Assembly (NCBI RefSeq): GCF_900090305.1
Contig: NZ_LT607751.1
Coordinates: 5,270,001-5,334,000 of the forward strand
Origin: Micromonospora siamensis
GTDB taxonomy: Bacteria; Actinomycetota; Actinomycetes; Mycobacteriales; Micromonosporaceae
Length of the DNA stretch: 64,000 nucleotides
Reading direction: 5' to 3'
A program made the position numbers and the translations under genes. Shown here in pieces: positions 50,735 to 59,120 of the stretch; position 1 is the first letter of the stretch; the number at the start of each line of letters is the position of its first letter. Under the pieces are notes generated by a model. It had not been told where the DNA came from. It was given only the letters and a program-made list of their open reading frames with translations, and made no database searches.

Positions 50735-51904
50735 ATGCCCGAGCAACACGCCGACGACCTGATCCGCGCCGTCCAGGACCTGGCCCCGGAGCTCACCGCG
50801 CGGGCCGGCGAGATCGAGCGGGAGCGGGAGATCCCGGCCGACCTGCTCGACCGGTTGCGCACCGCCGGCTGCTTCCGGATGTTCGTGCCGCGCAGCCACG
50901 GAGGGTACGAGGTGGACCTGCGCACCGGGATGGCGGTGCTGGAGGCGCTGGCCCGGGCCGACGGCTCCACCGGTTGGACGGTGATGATCGGTGCGGAGAG
51001 CCCGCACCTGCTGGCGATGCTGCCCCGCGACCGGTTCGACAAGCTCTACGCGGCCGGCCCGGACGTGGTGGTGGCGGGTGCCTTCGCGCCCTTGGGGCGG
51101 GCGGAGCTGGCCGACGGCGGCTACCAGGTCGCCGGCCGGTGGCCCTTCGCCAGCGGCTGCCGGCACGCCGACTGGATCTTCGGCAACTGCGTGCTCACCT
51201 GGGACGGAGAGCCGCTGCCCGGGACGGCCGGCCAGCCGCCGGAGACCCGCTCGATGCTCTTCCCGGCCGACCGGGTCACCGTGGTCGACACCTGGCACGT
51301 GCTGGGCCTGCGCGGCACCGGCAGCCATGACGTACTGGTCGACCCCGTCTTCTGCCCGGCGGAGGAGACCTTCGACCTGTTCACCGGGACGCCCTGCGTG
51401 CCCGGCCCGGGGTTCGTCGCGCCGCTGGTGCACTTCGTGCTGCACCTCGGTGCGGTGGCGGTCGGCATCGCGCAGGGCGCGCTGGACGACCTGACGGCGC
51501 TGCTCGGGGACGGCCGGCAGCGCCTCTACGCCCGGCAGCCGCTGGCCGACTCGCCCGCCTTCCGGATCCAGCTCGGCCGGGCCGAGCTGCAGGTACGGGC
51601 GGCGCGGGCACTGTTGCACAGCCTCGCCGACGAGCTCTGGACGGTGTGCGTCGAGAAGCCGTCGGCGGTCGCCGAGCTGCACCCGACGATCTCGGCCAGC
51701 CTGCCCTGGGTGACCGAGCTGGTCACCGCCGCGGTGGACACCTGTTACCGGGCGGCGGGCGGCGGGGCGACCCGGGACTCGTCGCCGATCCAGCGCCGGT
51801 TCCGCGACCTCCACACCTTCGGTCAGCACGCGGCGGCGGCCGAGGGCTGGCTGGGCAACAACGGCGCCCGGCTGCTGGGGCGGCCGGTGCAGCTGGCGTA
51901 CTGA
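50735..51904 (+). CDS. Acyl-CoA dehydrogenase-family flavoprotein (HsaA/DszC-like monooxygenase candidate)
   Basis: A 389-residue protein with the acyl-CoA dehydrogenase three-domain pattern: N-terminal helices (LLDRLRTAGCFRMFVPRSHGGYEVD), a beta domain (GYQVAGRWPFASGCRHADWI, VLGLRGTGSHDVLVDPVFCP) and a C-terminal bundle (FRDLHTFGQHAAAAEGWLG). The WPFASG and GTGSHD motifs place it with the flavin-dependent monooxygenase subgroup (HsaA, DszC, hydroxylases) rather than true acyl-CoA dehydrogenases, since no catalytic Glu base is obvious. It would need a flavin reductase, which is not adjacent. Convergent with the LLM gene. Confidence 0.85.
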   Translation: MPEQHADDLIRAVQDLAPELTARAGEIEREREIPADLLDRLRTAGCFRMFVPRSHGGYEVDLRTGMAVLEALARADGSTGWTVMIGAESPHLLAMLPRDRFDKLYAAGPDVVVAGAFAPLGRAELADGGYQVAGRWPFASGCRHADWIFGNCVLTWDGEPLPGTAGQPPETRSMLFPADRVTVVDTWHVLGLRGTGSHDVLVDPVFCPAEETFDLFTGTPCVPGPGFVAPLVHFVLHLGAVAVGIAQGALDDLTALLGDGRQRLYARQPLADSPAFRIQLGRAELQVRAARALLHSLADELWTVCVEKPSAVAELHPTISASLPWVTELVTAAVDTCYRAAGGGATRDSSPIQRRFRDLHTFGQHAAAAEGWLGNNGARLLGRPVQLAY

Positions 51905-51908
51905 GCCC

Positions 51909-51949
51909 GGCCGCCGGCCGGCCGGGGGGGGGGGGCCGGGCCGGCGGCC
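51909..51949. terminator. GC-rich bidirectional hairpin with a 12-base G tract in the loop
   Basis: Arms GGCCGCCGGCCGGCC (51909-51923) and GGCCGGGCCGGCGGCC (51934-51949) pair with one bulged base. The loop is a run of 12 G (51924-51935, partly in the arm). It lies between the stop codons of two convergent genes. The G run is a likely slippage hotspot or sequencing-length uncertainty. Confidence 0.7.
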
Positions 51950-51974
51950 CCGTGCGGGCAGCCGGCGCTCCGGA

Positions 51975-52931
51975 TCAGCCCAGTTGCGGGACCACCTCGC
52001 GAGCGAAGAGCCGCATCGGCTCCGGGTCGGTGGGCTCGTGGAAATAGAGCATGAAGTACTCGATGCCGGCGTCGACCAGCCGGCCGAGGATGTCGACCAG
52101 CTCGGCGGGGGTGCCGACGGCGCTGCCGGTGGCCGTCTCCGCCCGGTCCCGCCCGCCCAGCCGGGCGGTCACCTCGGCGTCGGTGGCGCCGGTGAACACC
52201 GACAGCGCCGCGGTACGCAGGATGGCGTCGTAGTCCCGCCCGACCTCGGCGCAGTGGCCGGCGAGGACGTCCAGCTTGTGCCGGTGGAACGCCGGGTCGG
52301 TGTGGTCGGTGAGGTTGCAGGCGTCGGCGTACCGGGCGACGGTGCGCAGGGTGCGCTTCTCGCCACTGCCACCGATCATCAGCGGGATGTGCGGTCGCTG
52401 CACCCCGGGGGGCACGTTCTGCGCCCCGGTCACCCGGTGGAAGCGGCCGTCGACGGTGGCCACCGGTTCCCGCATCGCGGTGATCACCCGGGCGGCCTCG
52501 TCCAGCCGGGTGAGCCGCTCCCCGGTCGACGGGTACGGCTGGTCGAACCCGTACGCGTCGTACTCCCGCTGGTCCCAGCCGCCGCCCAGGCCGAGGAAGG
52601 CCCGGCCGCCGCTGGCCACGTCGAGGGTGGCCGCCATCTTGGCCAGCAGCGCCGGGTTGCGGAAGCTGTTGCAGGTGACGATCTGGCCGAGCCGCACCCG
52701 GCGGGTCTCCCGGGCGATCGCCGACAGGCTGGTCCAGCACTCGAAGGTGGTCTCCGGCTCGCCGCTGACCGCCTGCACGTGGTCGTAGAGCCACACCGAG
52801 TCGTAGCCCAGGTCGTCGGCCTCCCGGGCCACCCCGACCATCGCCTCGAACTGCGCGACCGGGTCGGCCAGGTGGGTGAGGTCGGAACGCCAGCCCTGCG
52901 GCAGCACCACCCCGAACCGGATCCCGCTCAT
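51975..52931 (-). CDS. LLM-class F420-dependent oxidoreductase
   Basis: A 318-residue luciferase-like barrel (IRFGVVLPQGWRSDLTHLADPVAQFEAMVGVAREADDLGYDSVWLYDH; VTCNSFRNPALLAKMAATLDVASGGRAFLGLGGGWDQREYDAYGF; IPLMIGGSGEKRTLRTVARYADACNL). It belongs to the same broad F420-type family as the enzyme at 37802 but shares only scattered motifs. Substrate unknown. No cofactor genes nearby. Confidence 0.9.
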   Translation of the reverse strand: MSGIRFGVVLPQGWRSDLTHLADPVAQFEAMVGVAREADDLGYDSVWLYDHVQAVSGEPETTFECWTSLSAIARETRRVRLGQIVTCNSFRNPALLAKMAATLDVASGGRAFLGLGGGWDQREYDAYGFDQPYPSTGERLTRLDEAARVITAMREPVATVDGRFHRVTGAQNVPPGVQRPHIPLMIGGSGEKRTLRTVARYADACNLTDHTDPAFHRHKLDVLAGHCAEVGRDYDAILRTAALSVFTGATDAEVTARLGGRDRAETATGSAVGTPAELVDILGRLVDAGIEYFMLYFHEPTDPEPMRLFAREVVPQLG

Positions 52932-53048
52932 TGCCCGCCCCTCGTCGTCGACAGCGCAGGTCAGGGTACCCGGGACGGGGCCCGCGACCCGGGGGCCGGC
53001 CCCGGGCGGGTGGTGCCGCGCACAGCCCGCCCGGGGGATCCGCGGGCC

Positions 53049-54086
53049 TCAGACGTACGGCGGGACCGCGTACGCGGCGCGCAGCGCGGCCAGCCCGGTC
53101 GCCTTCGGGGTGAGGGTGCCCCAGCCGGAGTTGAAGTAGTTCGTGCGGGCGATCCGCGGCCTGGTCTGGGCGTTGAGCGCCGCGATGGCCGGTGGCACGG
53201 TGGCGATCCAGCCGGCCTGGTCGGGGATCTCGGCGACCCGGACGCCCCACTCGGCGATGAGCACCGGCCGGGACAGCGCGATCGGGCCGAGGTCGGCGAC
53301 CGCCCAGTCCTTGGTACGGCGGAACCGGGCCAGCGCGGTGTGGGTGGGGTCGGTGGCGTAGACGTTCCACTGGAGGAAGTCCAGCTTGGCCATCAGCGAC
53401 TCGGGGTGGGTGCGCTGGTAGGAGGCGCGGTCCCAGCCGCCGACGCCCACCGAGAAGGTGGTGCCGGCGGGCAGGCCGCGGGCCTTGAACCAGTTGACGA
53501 TGTAGGTCACCGCCTGCACCGCCCGGGCATCGGACTGGGCCCAGGTGTAGGCCACCCCGGCCTCGGTGGTGCCGAACTCGTGGTCGGTGTCCAGCTCGGA
53601 GGCGAGTTGGATGTTCACGCCGAAACCCATCGTGCGGTACTGGGACAGGGCGCGGGCGAACAGGCCGTCGCACTGGCCGGCGAGCACCTGGCCGTACCCG
53701 TACGCCTTGGGCCAGGTCGTGCCGGGTCGCTGCTGGATGGTCATCGCGGGCGCCGGGACGGTGTAGGTGACCCCGTCGACGGTGAAGGTCTGCGCCCCGG
53801 TGCTGGAGCTGCCGTAGTGCTTCAGCTCCAGCACCATATTGATCTTGATACCGGACTGGCCGAGCGTGATCAGCCACGGCCGGTTGTAGCCGGGAAAGAT
53901 GTACGCGTCGGCGAAGCTGCGGTACTGGGTCAACGAGCGGAAGTTCCCACCCGCCATGTCGGCCGTCGGGTCGGCGCCGCCGGAGAGGTAGTAGCCGCCG
54001 AGGACCGGCGCGGCGAGCGCGTAGTCGACGCTCGCGGTCGCGGCGTTGCCGCTCCGGTCACGCACAGTGACGGTGATCCTGGGCAT
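53049..54086 (-). CDS. Clan GH-A-like (beta/alpha)8 hydrolase-like protein without signal peptide
   Basis: A 345-residue protein. It begins with a short strand-rich stretch (RITVTVRDRSGNAATASVDYA) resembling the end of an Ig-like domain, followed by a barrel with two Glu at the positions expected for a retaining GH-A enzyme: IQLASELDTDHEFG (acid/base) and RPVLIAEWGVR (nucleophile). There is no signal peptide, unlike other hydrolases in this window. The closest recollection is with phage-tail-associated or GH26-like hypothetical proteins. It overlaps the Ig-like gene by 1-4 nt; the two may make one assembly. Confidence 0.6.
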   Translation of the reverse strand: MPRITVTVRDRSGNAATASVDYALAAPVLGGYYLSGGADPTADMAGGNFRSLTQYRSFADAYIFPGYNRPWLITLGQSGIKINMVLELKHYGSSSTGAQTFTVDGVTYTVPAPAMTIQQRPGTTWPKAYGYGQVLAGQCDGLFARALSQYRTMGFGVNIQLASELDTDHEFGTTEAGVAYTWAQSDARAVQAVTYIVNWFKARGLPAGTTFSVGVGGWDRASYQRTHPESLMAKLDFLQWNVYATDPTHTALARFRRTKDWAVADLGPIALSRPVLIAEWGVRVAEIPDQAGWIATVPPAIAALNAQTRPRIARTNYFNSGWGTLTPKATGLAALRAAYAVPPYV

Positions 54087-54355
54087 CACGCCACCGCCCG
54101 GAAGACGGCGACCGAACCGGTGTCCGACACCCGGGTCCAGGTGCGGCCGGAGTCGTCGGTGACGGTCACGGTCAGCGGGTCGATGACGGCGTTGACCTTG
54201 ACCGGGTTGCTGCTGTTGCCCTTCGAGTCGGTGACCACGACCGTCACGGTCACCTGCTGGGTGTCGGGGTCACTGTAGGTGACGGTGAGGAGCATCTGCT
54301 CCCCCGGTGAGAAGGTGGTCGCGTTCAGGGAGGCGGACGCGCTGGGAGCGGCCAT
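54086..54355 (-). CDS. Small Ig-like (cadherin/PKD-type) beta-sandwich protein
   Basis: An 89-residue protein with two alternating-hydrophobic strand blocks (ATTFSPGEQMLLTVTYSDPD; VNAVIDPLTVTVTDDSGRTW) typical of Ig-like folds, and no signal peptide. Its stop overlaps the start of the glycoside-hydrolase-like gene (GTGATG), so the pair is coupled. It could be a tail-fibre-like or surface-display partner; the function is unknown. Confidence 0.65.
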   Translation of the reverse strand: MAAPSASASLNATTFSPGEQMLLTVTYSDPDTQQVTVTVVVTDSKGNSSNPVKVNAVIDPLTVTVTDDSGRTWTRVSDTGSVAVFRAVA

Positions 54356-54586
54356 GACGGGCCTTCTTTCCTGCTCGGGTGCCGAGCCCGGCTCGGCGCC
54401 GGTTCAGCGGGAGGGGATGGTCCCGCTGTCCGAGGGGTGGGACGTGGCCCGCCGTCCTGCGCCTCTGATCTGCCTCAACACTGCCCCCACCAGGGGCTTT
54501 GCGTCCTGTCCGGTTTCCGATGGCGGTACCGTCGTCCGGCTGACTGCGCCGGCCACCGGCAAAGCGGAGAATGGTGGGGTTGGCCC

Positions 54587-55228
54587 TCAGCCGGCGCGCC
54601 GGCGGGTGCTCGTGGGCCGGACGGCGAAGACCGCCCCCGCCGCCCGGGCGACCGACCCGAAGGTGTCAGCGGCCGCGTCGACCGCCGCCGCCAGCTCCGA
54701 CGGCGACCACGGGTGACCGTCCACCGCCGCCCGGAACGCCCGCCAGTCCGCGTCCGGGTCCATCCCGACCCGCCGGAAGAAGCCGGTCCCCCGCCCCTCG
54801 GGCAGCCCGAGTCGCCGCTCGACGACCGGCGCGATCACCCGCCCGCCGAGCGCGCTGCCCAGCAGCACGTACCGCCCGCCCACGGCCGCCGCGAGCCCGT
54901 CGAACCGGGGCACGACCACCCCCGGCCCGTCACCCTCCGCCACCAGCGGCGCGCCGAGCTCCGCCAGGTCCGCGCGGAGCAGGTCGGCCGCCGCACCCAG
55001 GCGCGGATCCAGACCCGACCCATCCCACCCGTACGCCGCGGCGAGCCGCTCCTCCAGCGGCTGCCAGGCGGCGAGCATGGCGGTGAGCACGATCACCAGG
55101 TCGTCGCGGTCCCGGACCCGGCCCGGCAGGTCCAGCACCCGCTCGACGGCGAGATGCTGCTCGCGGGTGCCGGCGCGCAGCACGGCCAGCATCGTCCGCT
55201 GACCCGTCGAGGGCCCGTGATCAGGCAT
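54587..55228 (-). CDS. Biliverdin-producing heme oxygenase-like protein
   Basis: A 213-residue all-helical protein matching bacterial heme oxygenase (BphO/HmuO class). The proximal His region is AGTREQHLAVERVLDL and the glycine-rich distal helix is GGRYVLLGSALGGRVIAP. It would open heme to biliverdin with CO and iron release, in the cytosol. There is no phytochrome gene or heme uptake cluster adjacent, so the purpose (iron recovery or chromophore supply) is open. Confidence 0.8.
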   Translation of the reverse strand: MPDHGPSTGQRTMLAVLRAGTREQHLAVERVLDLPGRVRDRDDLVIVLTAMLAAWQPLEERLAAAYGWDGSGLDPRLGAAADLLRADLAELGAPLVAEGDGPGVVVPRFDGLAAAVGGRYVLLGSALGGRVIAPVVERRLGLPEGRGTGFFRRVGMDPDADWRAFRAAVDGHPWSPSELAAAVDAAADTFGSVARAAGAVFAVRPTSTRRRAG

Positions 55229-55331
55229 CCGGCCAGTATGCCCGCCTCGTCCGACCGGAGGTCAGCGGCCCACGGGCCGTGCTTTTCCGCTGGCCCGGGT
55301 CCGCCGGATGCACTAGGAAGGCAGTCATGCG

Positions 55332-55814
55332 ATGCCGGCCACGCTCTTCCTGACCTGCGGCCTCCAGGGCAGCGGCAAGACCACCCTGGCCCGCCGCCTC
55401 GCGGAGGAACATGCCGCCCTGCGGCTCACTGCCGACGAGTGGCTGCACGACCTCCACCCCGGGATGCCCGAGGCGGAACTCGACACCCACCGGGACCGGG
55501 TGGAGGCGATTCAGTGGGCGACGGCGCTGCGGGTGCTGACCCTGGGCTGCAACGTCGCGCTGGACTGGGGACTCTGGGCCCGGGAGGAACGGGACCGCTA
55601 CCGGTCCGAGGCCCGGGCCGTCGGCGCCCGGGTGGTGCTCTGCCTGCTCGAACCCACGCAGCAGGAGCTGCGCGACCGGTTGCGGGTAAGGAACGCCGAC
55701 CCGGGCACGGGCGTCTTCCGGATCACCGACGAGCAGTTCGACCGGGCCTGGGACCTCTTCCAGCGGGAGCGTCCCACACCAGAGGAGTTGCGCCTCTTCG
55801 ACCCGATGCCCTGA
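55332..55814 (+). CDS. Small P-loop kinase (AAA/zeta-toxin-like)
   Basis: A 160-residue protein with Walker A at the extreme N-terminus (TCGLQGSGKTTLARRLAE), an acidic switch (LRLTADEWLHDL) and a Walker-B-like LGCNVALDWGLW. It ends in a LID-like arginine-rich region (LRDRLRVRNADPG). This is the small-molecule kinase group commonly annotated as ATP-binding protein. Substrate unknown. The ATG is at 55332, with AAGG at 55318-55321 upstream. Confidence 0.82.
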   Translation: MPATLFLTCGLQGSGKTTLARRLAEEHAALRLTADEWLHDLHPGMPEAELDTHRDRVEAIQWATALRVLTLGCNVALDWGLWAREERDRYRSEARAVGARVVLCLLEPTQQELRDRLRVRNADPGTGVFRITDEQFDRAWDLFQRERPTPEELRLFDPMP

Positions 55815-55855
55815 CCGGGGTCGCGTCCGCCGGCACCGGCCGCCAGGATGGACGG

Positions 55856-56575
55856 ATGGACCGGCACGCCACCCCGCTGGACCGACCGACGATGCTCCTC
55901 GTGCACAGCCCGCTCCTCACCCCGGCGACCTGGGACGCGCTGCTGCCGTACCTGGAGACGGCGGGGTGGCGGGTGGTCGTACCCGACCTGCGTCCGCTGG
56001 TGCGGGCGCCGTCCTTCCATGCGGCCGTCCGCGCGGCGGTCGCCGCCGACGTCGCGCCCGGGGCACCCACCGTGGTCGTCGGCCACAGCCGGGCCGGGGC
56101 CTACCTGCCCGGCATCGTCGACGCGGTCGGCGGTGACGGCCCGGACGTGGTGTTCCTGGACGCCAGGCTGCCGCATCCGGGGGCCAGCTGGCTCGGGTCG
56201 TCGCCGCCCGAGCGGGCCGCGTGGCTGCGGGAGCGGGCCACGTCGGGTCGGCTGCCCAGGTGGGACACCTGGTTCCCGGCCGACTCCATGGCGGACCTCC
56301 TGCCCGACCCCCGGCTGCGATGCCACGTGCTGCGCGACCTGCCGGAGCTGCCGTGGCAGGTCGTCACCGAGATACTGCCCCCGACCGGCGCGGGGTGGGA
56401 CGCGGCCCGGCCCAGCTACCTCCAGCTCAGCGCGGCGTACCGGCCCACGGCCGACCGGGCCGAGGAGGCGGGCTGGCGGGTCCGGCGGGTCGACGCCGAC
56501 CACCTGGCGATGGTCAGCCGACCCGAGCTGGTCGCGGACCTGATCCGCTCGACCGTCGGGACGGCTGCCGGATGA
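55856..56575 (+). CDS. Alpha/beta-fold hydrolase
   Basis: A 239-residue hydrolase. The oxyanion region is LVHSPLLTPATWDALLPYLETAGWRVVVPDLR, the nucleophile elbow GHSRAG (TVVVGHSRAGAYLPGIVDA), and the C-terminal Asp-His region is RRVDADHLAMVSRP. It is in the same small-ester-hydrolase style as the remnant at 30230 but is intact. It overlaps the following immunity-like gene (ATGA), forming a two-gene unit. Confidence 0.85.
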   Translation: MDRHATPLDRPTMLLVHSPLLTPATWDALLPYLETAGWRVVVPDLRPLVRAPSFHAAVRAAVAADVAPGAPTVVVGHSRAGAYLPGIVDAVGGDGPDVVFLDARLPHPGASWLGSSPPERAAWLRERATSGRLPRWDTWFPADSMADLLPDPRLRCHVLRDLPELPWQVVTEILPPTGAGWDAARPSYLQLSAAYRPTADRAEEAGWRVRRVDADHLAMVSRPELVADLIRSTVGTAAG

Positions 56576-57099
56576 GCGGCGACGTCCAGCTGAGCCCGGA
56601 CGACCTGCGGGTGGTCGCCCGCTATGCCGCGCAGTGCGCCCAGGACGCGCTGTCGATCTACGAAGCGGCCCATCCCGGAGACCGGCGACCCCGGGCCGCC
56701 GTCGAGGCCGCCCGGACCTTCGCCCAGGGCGCGAGGCGGACGAACCTTCAGCGTACGACCGCGTGGGCCGCCCACCGGGCCGCGCGGGAGGCGGCCACCG
56801 AAGCGGCCCGGGAGGCGGCCCGCGCCGCCGGTCACGCCGCCGGCGCGGCCTACCTGCACCCGCTGGCGAACGCCACCCAGGTCGGACACATCCTGGGCGC
56901 CGGGGCGTACGCGGCACGCGCGGCAGAGCTGGCTGCCGGCGGGGACCGGACGGTCGGCGAGCGGTGGATCGAGCAGGCTCGTCGACGGGCGACACCGGCC
57001 CTGGTGGCCGTGCTCAGGCGCTACCCCGCCGCTCCGGCCGGCGGGAGCCGGGTGGCCGAACTGATGAGCGCACTGGACGGCGCGCTGAGACGGACCTGA
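56572..57099 (+). CDS. Putative immunity-protein-family helical protein
   Basis: A 175-residue Ala/Arg-rich all-helical protein (VARYAAQCAQDALSIYEAAHPGDRRPRAAVEAARTFAQGARRTNLQRTTAW; HPLANATQVGHILGAGAYAARAAEL). The pattern matches the family often labelled putative immunity protein (formerly misnamed SbcC-like) in actinomycetes. No toxin gene is adjacent. It is translationally coupled (ATGA) to the alpha/beta hydrolase, which is therefore a possible partner. Confidence 0.65.
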   Translation: MSGDVQLSPDDLRVVARYAAQCAQDALSIYEAAHPGDRRPRAAVEAARTFAQGARRTNLQRTTAWAAHRAAREAATEAAREAARAAGHAAGAAYLHPLANATQVGHILGAGAYAARAAELAAGGDRTVGERWIEQARRRATPALVAVLRRYPAAPAGGSRVAELMSALDGALRRT

Positions 57100-57126
57100 C
57101 CTGGCGGCCCGGCGCGCGACCGTCCG

Positions 57127-57243
57127 TCACGATCCGGCGGCGGCCAGCCGGACCGCTTCCGCCGCCGCGTCCAGTTCCCCGCGCACGATGCCGCAGAAGA
57201 CGCAGTCCGCTGCCGGGGTGGCCCCGTCGGCTGTCGATGTCAT
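57127..57243 (-). pseudogene. HIT-family protein remnant (N-terminal 38 residues)
   Basis: The short ORF starting at an ATG and ending in TGA at 57127 encodes a protein whose middle, CVFCGIVRGELDA, is the conserved opening of histidine-triad (HIT) nucleotide hydrolases. The rest of the domain, including the HxHxH site, is missing. The reading frame simply stops in an Ala-rich stretch. It appears to be gene decay; a 38-residue functional peptide is unlikely but not excluded. Confidence 0.65.
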
Positions 57244-57314
57244 GCGCGAAACGTAGTCACCCGGATCTGCTTCCTCAACGCGGTTCCCGGCCACGGATCC
57301 GGGATGCTGTCCAC

Positions 57315-58163
57315 ATGAGTGGTCCTGTCGTCGCCGCCGGACGGCGGCACTCGTTGGGGCTGCGTGCCGACGGCGCCGTGGTCGCGGCCGGCGCGGGGAC
57401 GTCCGGCGAGTGCCGGGTCGAGGGCTGGACCCGGATGGTCGCCGTGGCGGCGGGCAACGTGCACACAGCTCGGAACACCGGGCGGTCGCACAGCGTCGGG
57501 CTGCGGGCGGACGGCACGGTGTCGGCGACGGGCTGGAACGGCGACGGGCAGTGCGACGTCGGGTCGTGGCGCGGTGTCACGCTGGTCGCCGCGGGCTGGC
57601 GCCGTACCCTCGGGCTGCTCGGTGACGGGACCGTGCTGGCCGCGGGGCGGCTCCACGAGGGAGCATGCGACGTGAGCGGGTGGCGCGAGATCGTCGGGCT
57701 GGCGTGCGGCGACTGGCATTCGGTGGGCCTCCGGGCCGACGGGACCGCCGTCGCCGTGGGGAACGACCGCCGCGGGCAGTGCGCCGTCCACGGCTGGCGG
57801 GACGTCGCGGCCGTCGCCGCCGGCTACCTGCACACCGTCGGCCTCGCCGGCGACGGGCGGGTGCTGGCGGTCGGGGACCGGTCGACGGGCGCCTGCGACG
57901 TCGACGCCTGGCGGGACGTCGTGGCGGTGGCGGCCGGGAGCTACCACACCGTCGGGGTCACCGCGGCCGGGCGCGTCGTGGCCGTGGGCAGCAACGACTT
58001 CGGGCAGTGCGACGTGGCCGACTGGCGCCGGATCGTCGCGGTGGCGGCCGGATCCACCCACACCCTGGGGGTACGCGCGGACGGAACGGTCGTCGCCACC
58101 GGCGCCAACGAGAGCCACCAGTGCGATGTCGCCGGCTGGGACACGATCGGCCCGCCCGCCTAG
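57315..58163 (+). CDS. RCC1-like beta-propeller protein
   Basis: A 282-residue protein made of six or seven RCC1-like blades, each about 40-46 residues with the unit GLRADGTVVAxG (at 18, 63, 103, 142, 183, 223 and 265, approximately). A repeated GQCDVxxW or GACDVxxW segment lies between blades. There is no signal peptide or transmembrane segment, and no known bacterial RCC1 function applies. It is divergent from the HIT remnant. The regular Cys in each insertion is notable. Confidence 0.88.
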   Translation: MSGPVVAAGRRHSLGLRADGAVVAAGAGTSGECRVEGWTRMVAVAAGNVHTARNTGRSHSVGLRADGTVSATGWNGDGQCDVGSWRGVTLVAAGWRRTLGLLGDGTVLAAGRLHEGACDVSGWREIVGLACGDWHSVGLRADGTAVAVGNDRRGQCAVHGWRDVAAVAAGYLHTVGLAGDGRVLAVGDRSTGACDVDAWRDVVAVAAGSYHTVGVTAAGRVVAVGSNDFGQCDVADWRRIVAVAAGSTHTLGVRADGTVVATGANESHQCDVAGWDTIGPPA

Positions 58164-58241
58164 GCGCGTTGCGTGGGCCTTCGTCGCACGTCGCGACTCC
58201 CGTGGTTCGAGGCGGACCGCATGCCCTACCGACGGCCCGCG

Positions 58242-58631
58242 CTACTTCTCCGCCGGCACGTCGTGAAACCACCGCCGGGACGATGCGGGCACCAGCAACA
58301 AGCCGACGATGGCGGACGCGGCAACGATCTGGAGCCACCCCGACGGATCCGCCTTGGTGATCGCGACGACGCCGTACCCGACGCCGGCGGTCGAGAAGAC
58401 CGTCGTCAAGAACCGGGCCCGCCCGCTGCCTCGCCACAGGCCGTGAGCCATCGCCAGGAGGAGAACCACCCCTACCAACCCGGTGGCCATCCGGGGTCCG
58501 CTCGCAAGCATCGTCGAGGCCGGGAGGGCAGCGGCCACAAGCAGCGTCACGGCGGCGACCACCGGGCCGGGAACGCGTCGCTGACCTTGCTCGACCACCG
58601 GTTCAGGACAGGTGTCGTTCGACTGCTCCAT
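58242..58631 (-). CDS. Small four-helix membrane protein
   Basis: A 129-residue protein with four hydrophobic stretches (VVAAVTLLVAAALPAST; ATGLVGVVLLLAMAHGLWR; FLTTVFSTAGVGYGVVAITKA; LQIVAASAIVGLLLVPAS), an acidic N-terminus and a Lys/Arg-flanked tail. No family recognised. GGAGGTCTG precedes the ATG. It lies 52 nt after the 102-residue membrane protein gene, so they are probably co-transcribed. Confidence 0.75.
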   Translation of the reverse strand: MEQSNDTCPEPVVEQGQRRVPGPVVAAVTLLVAAALPASTMLASGPRMATGLVGVVLLLAMAHGLWRGSGRARFLTTVFSTAGVGYGVVAITKADPSGWLQIVAASAIVGLLLVPASSRRWFHDVPAEK

Positions 58632-58683
58632 CAGACCTCCGACCGGCTTCGACCAGGCGCTGAGCCATCCGCTGGCGCCGTTC

Positions 58684-58992
58684 TCATCGGCTCGACGGCA
58701 TCGGCTCACCGGACCGGCGGCCGTAGACGAGAGTGACCAGGAAGAGGACGCCGACCGCGGCGAAGATCCCACCCATCGCCCGTTCCAGCAGGACGAAACG
58801 CGCCAGACGCTCGTCGTACCCGGCTTGCGCCAGCCAGCGCCGCGGCGGCACTCGGCGCAGCACACCGGCGGTGGCCATGGACCGGCGCATGTGCCACTCC
58901 GTCACGCCTCGAAGGTTGGCGGCCAGGGCAACACCGAGGAGTCCCATGGCCAGACTCATGACGACGGCCGCCACGAAGCGCCATCCCGCCAT
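58684..58992 (-). CDS. Small two-helix membrane protein
   Basis: A 102-residue protein: one N-terminal membrane helix (FVAAVVMSLAMGLLGVALAANL), an Arg-rich cytosolic middle (EWHMRRSMATAGVLRRVPPRRWL) and a second helix (AMGGIFAAVGVLFLVTLVYG). Strong ribosome-binding site (GGAGGTCAG). Function unknown; probably an operon with the gene at 58242. Confidence 0.75.
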   Translation of the reverse strand: MAGWRFVAAVVMSLAMGLLGVALAANLRGVTEWHMRRSMATAGVLRRVPPRRWLAQAGYDERLARFVLLERAMGGIFAAVGVLFLVTLVYGRRSGEPMPSSR

Positions 58993-59120
58993 CTGACCTC
59001 CTTGCTGGATCGACGGTCATCCGCCGCCCTGTCCTGCGGCGCTCAGGCCATTGTCAACCGGCGTCGGTCTCTCCCGCTGCCCCGTCTGTCCGTGCATGCC
59101 TCGAGCCTTACGATGGCGCG

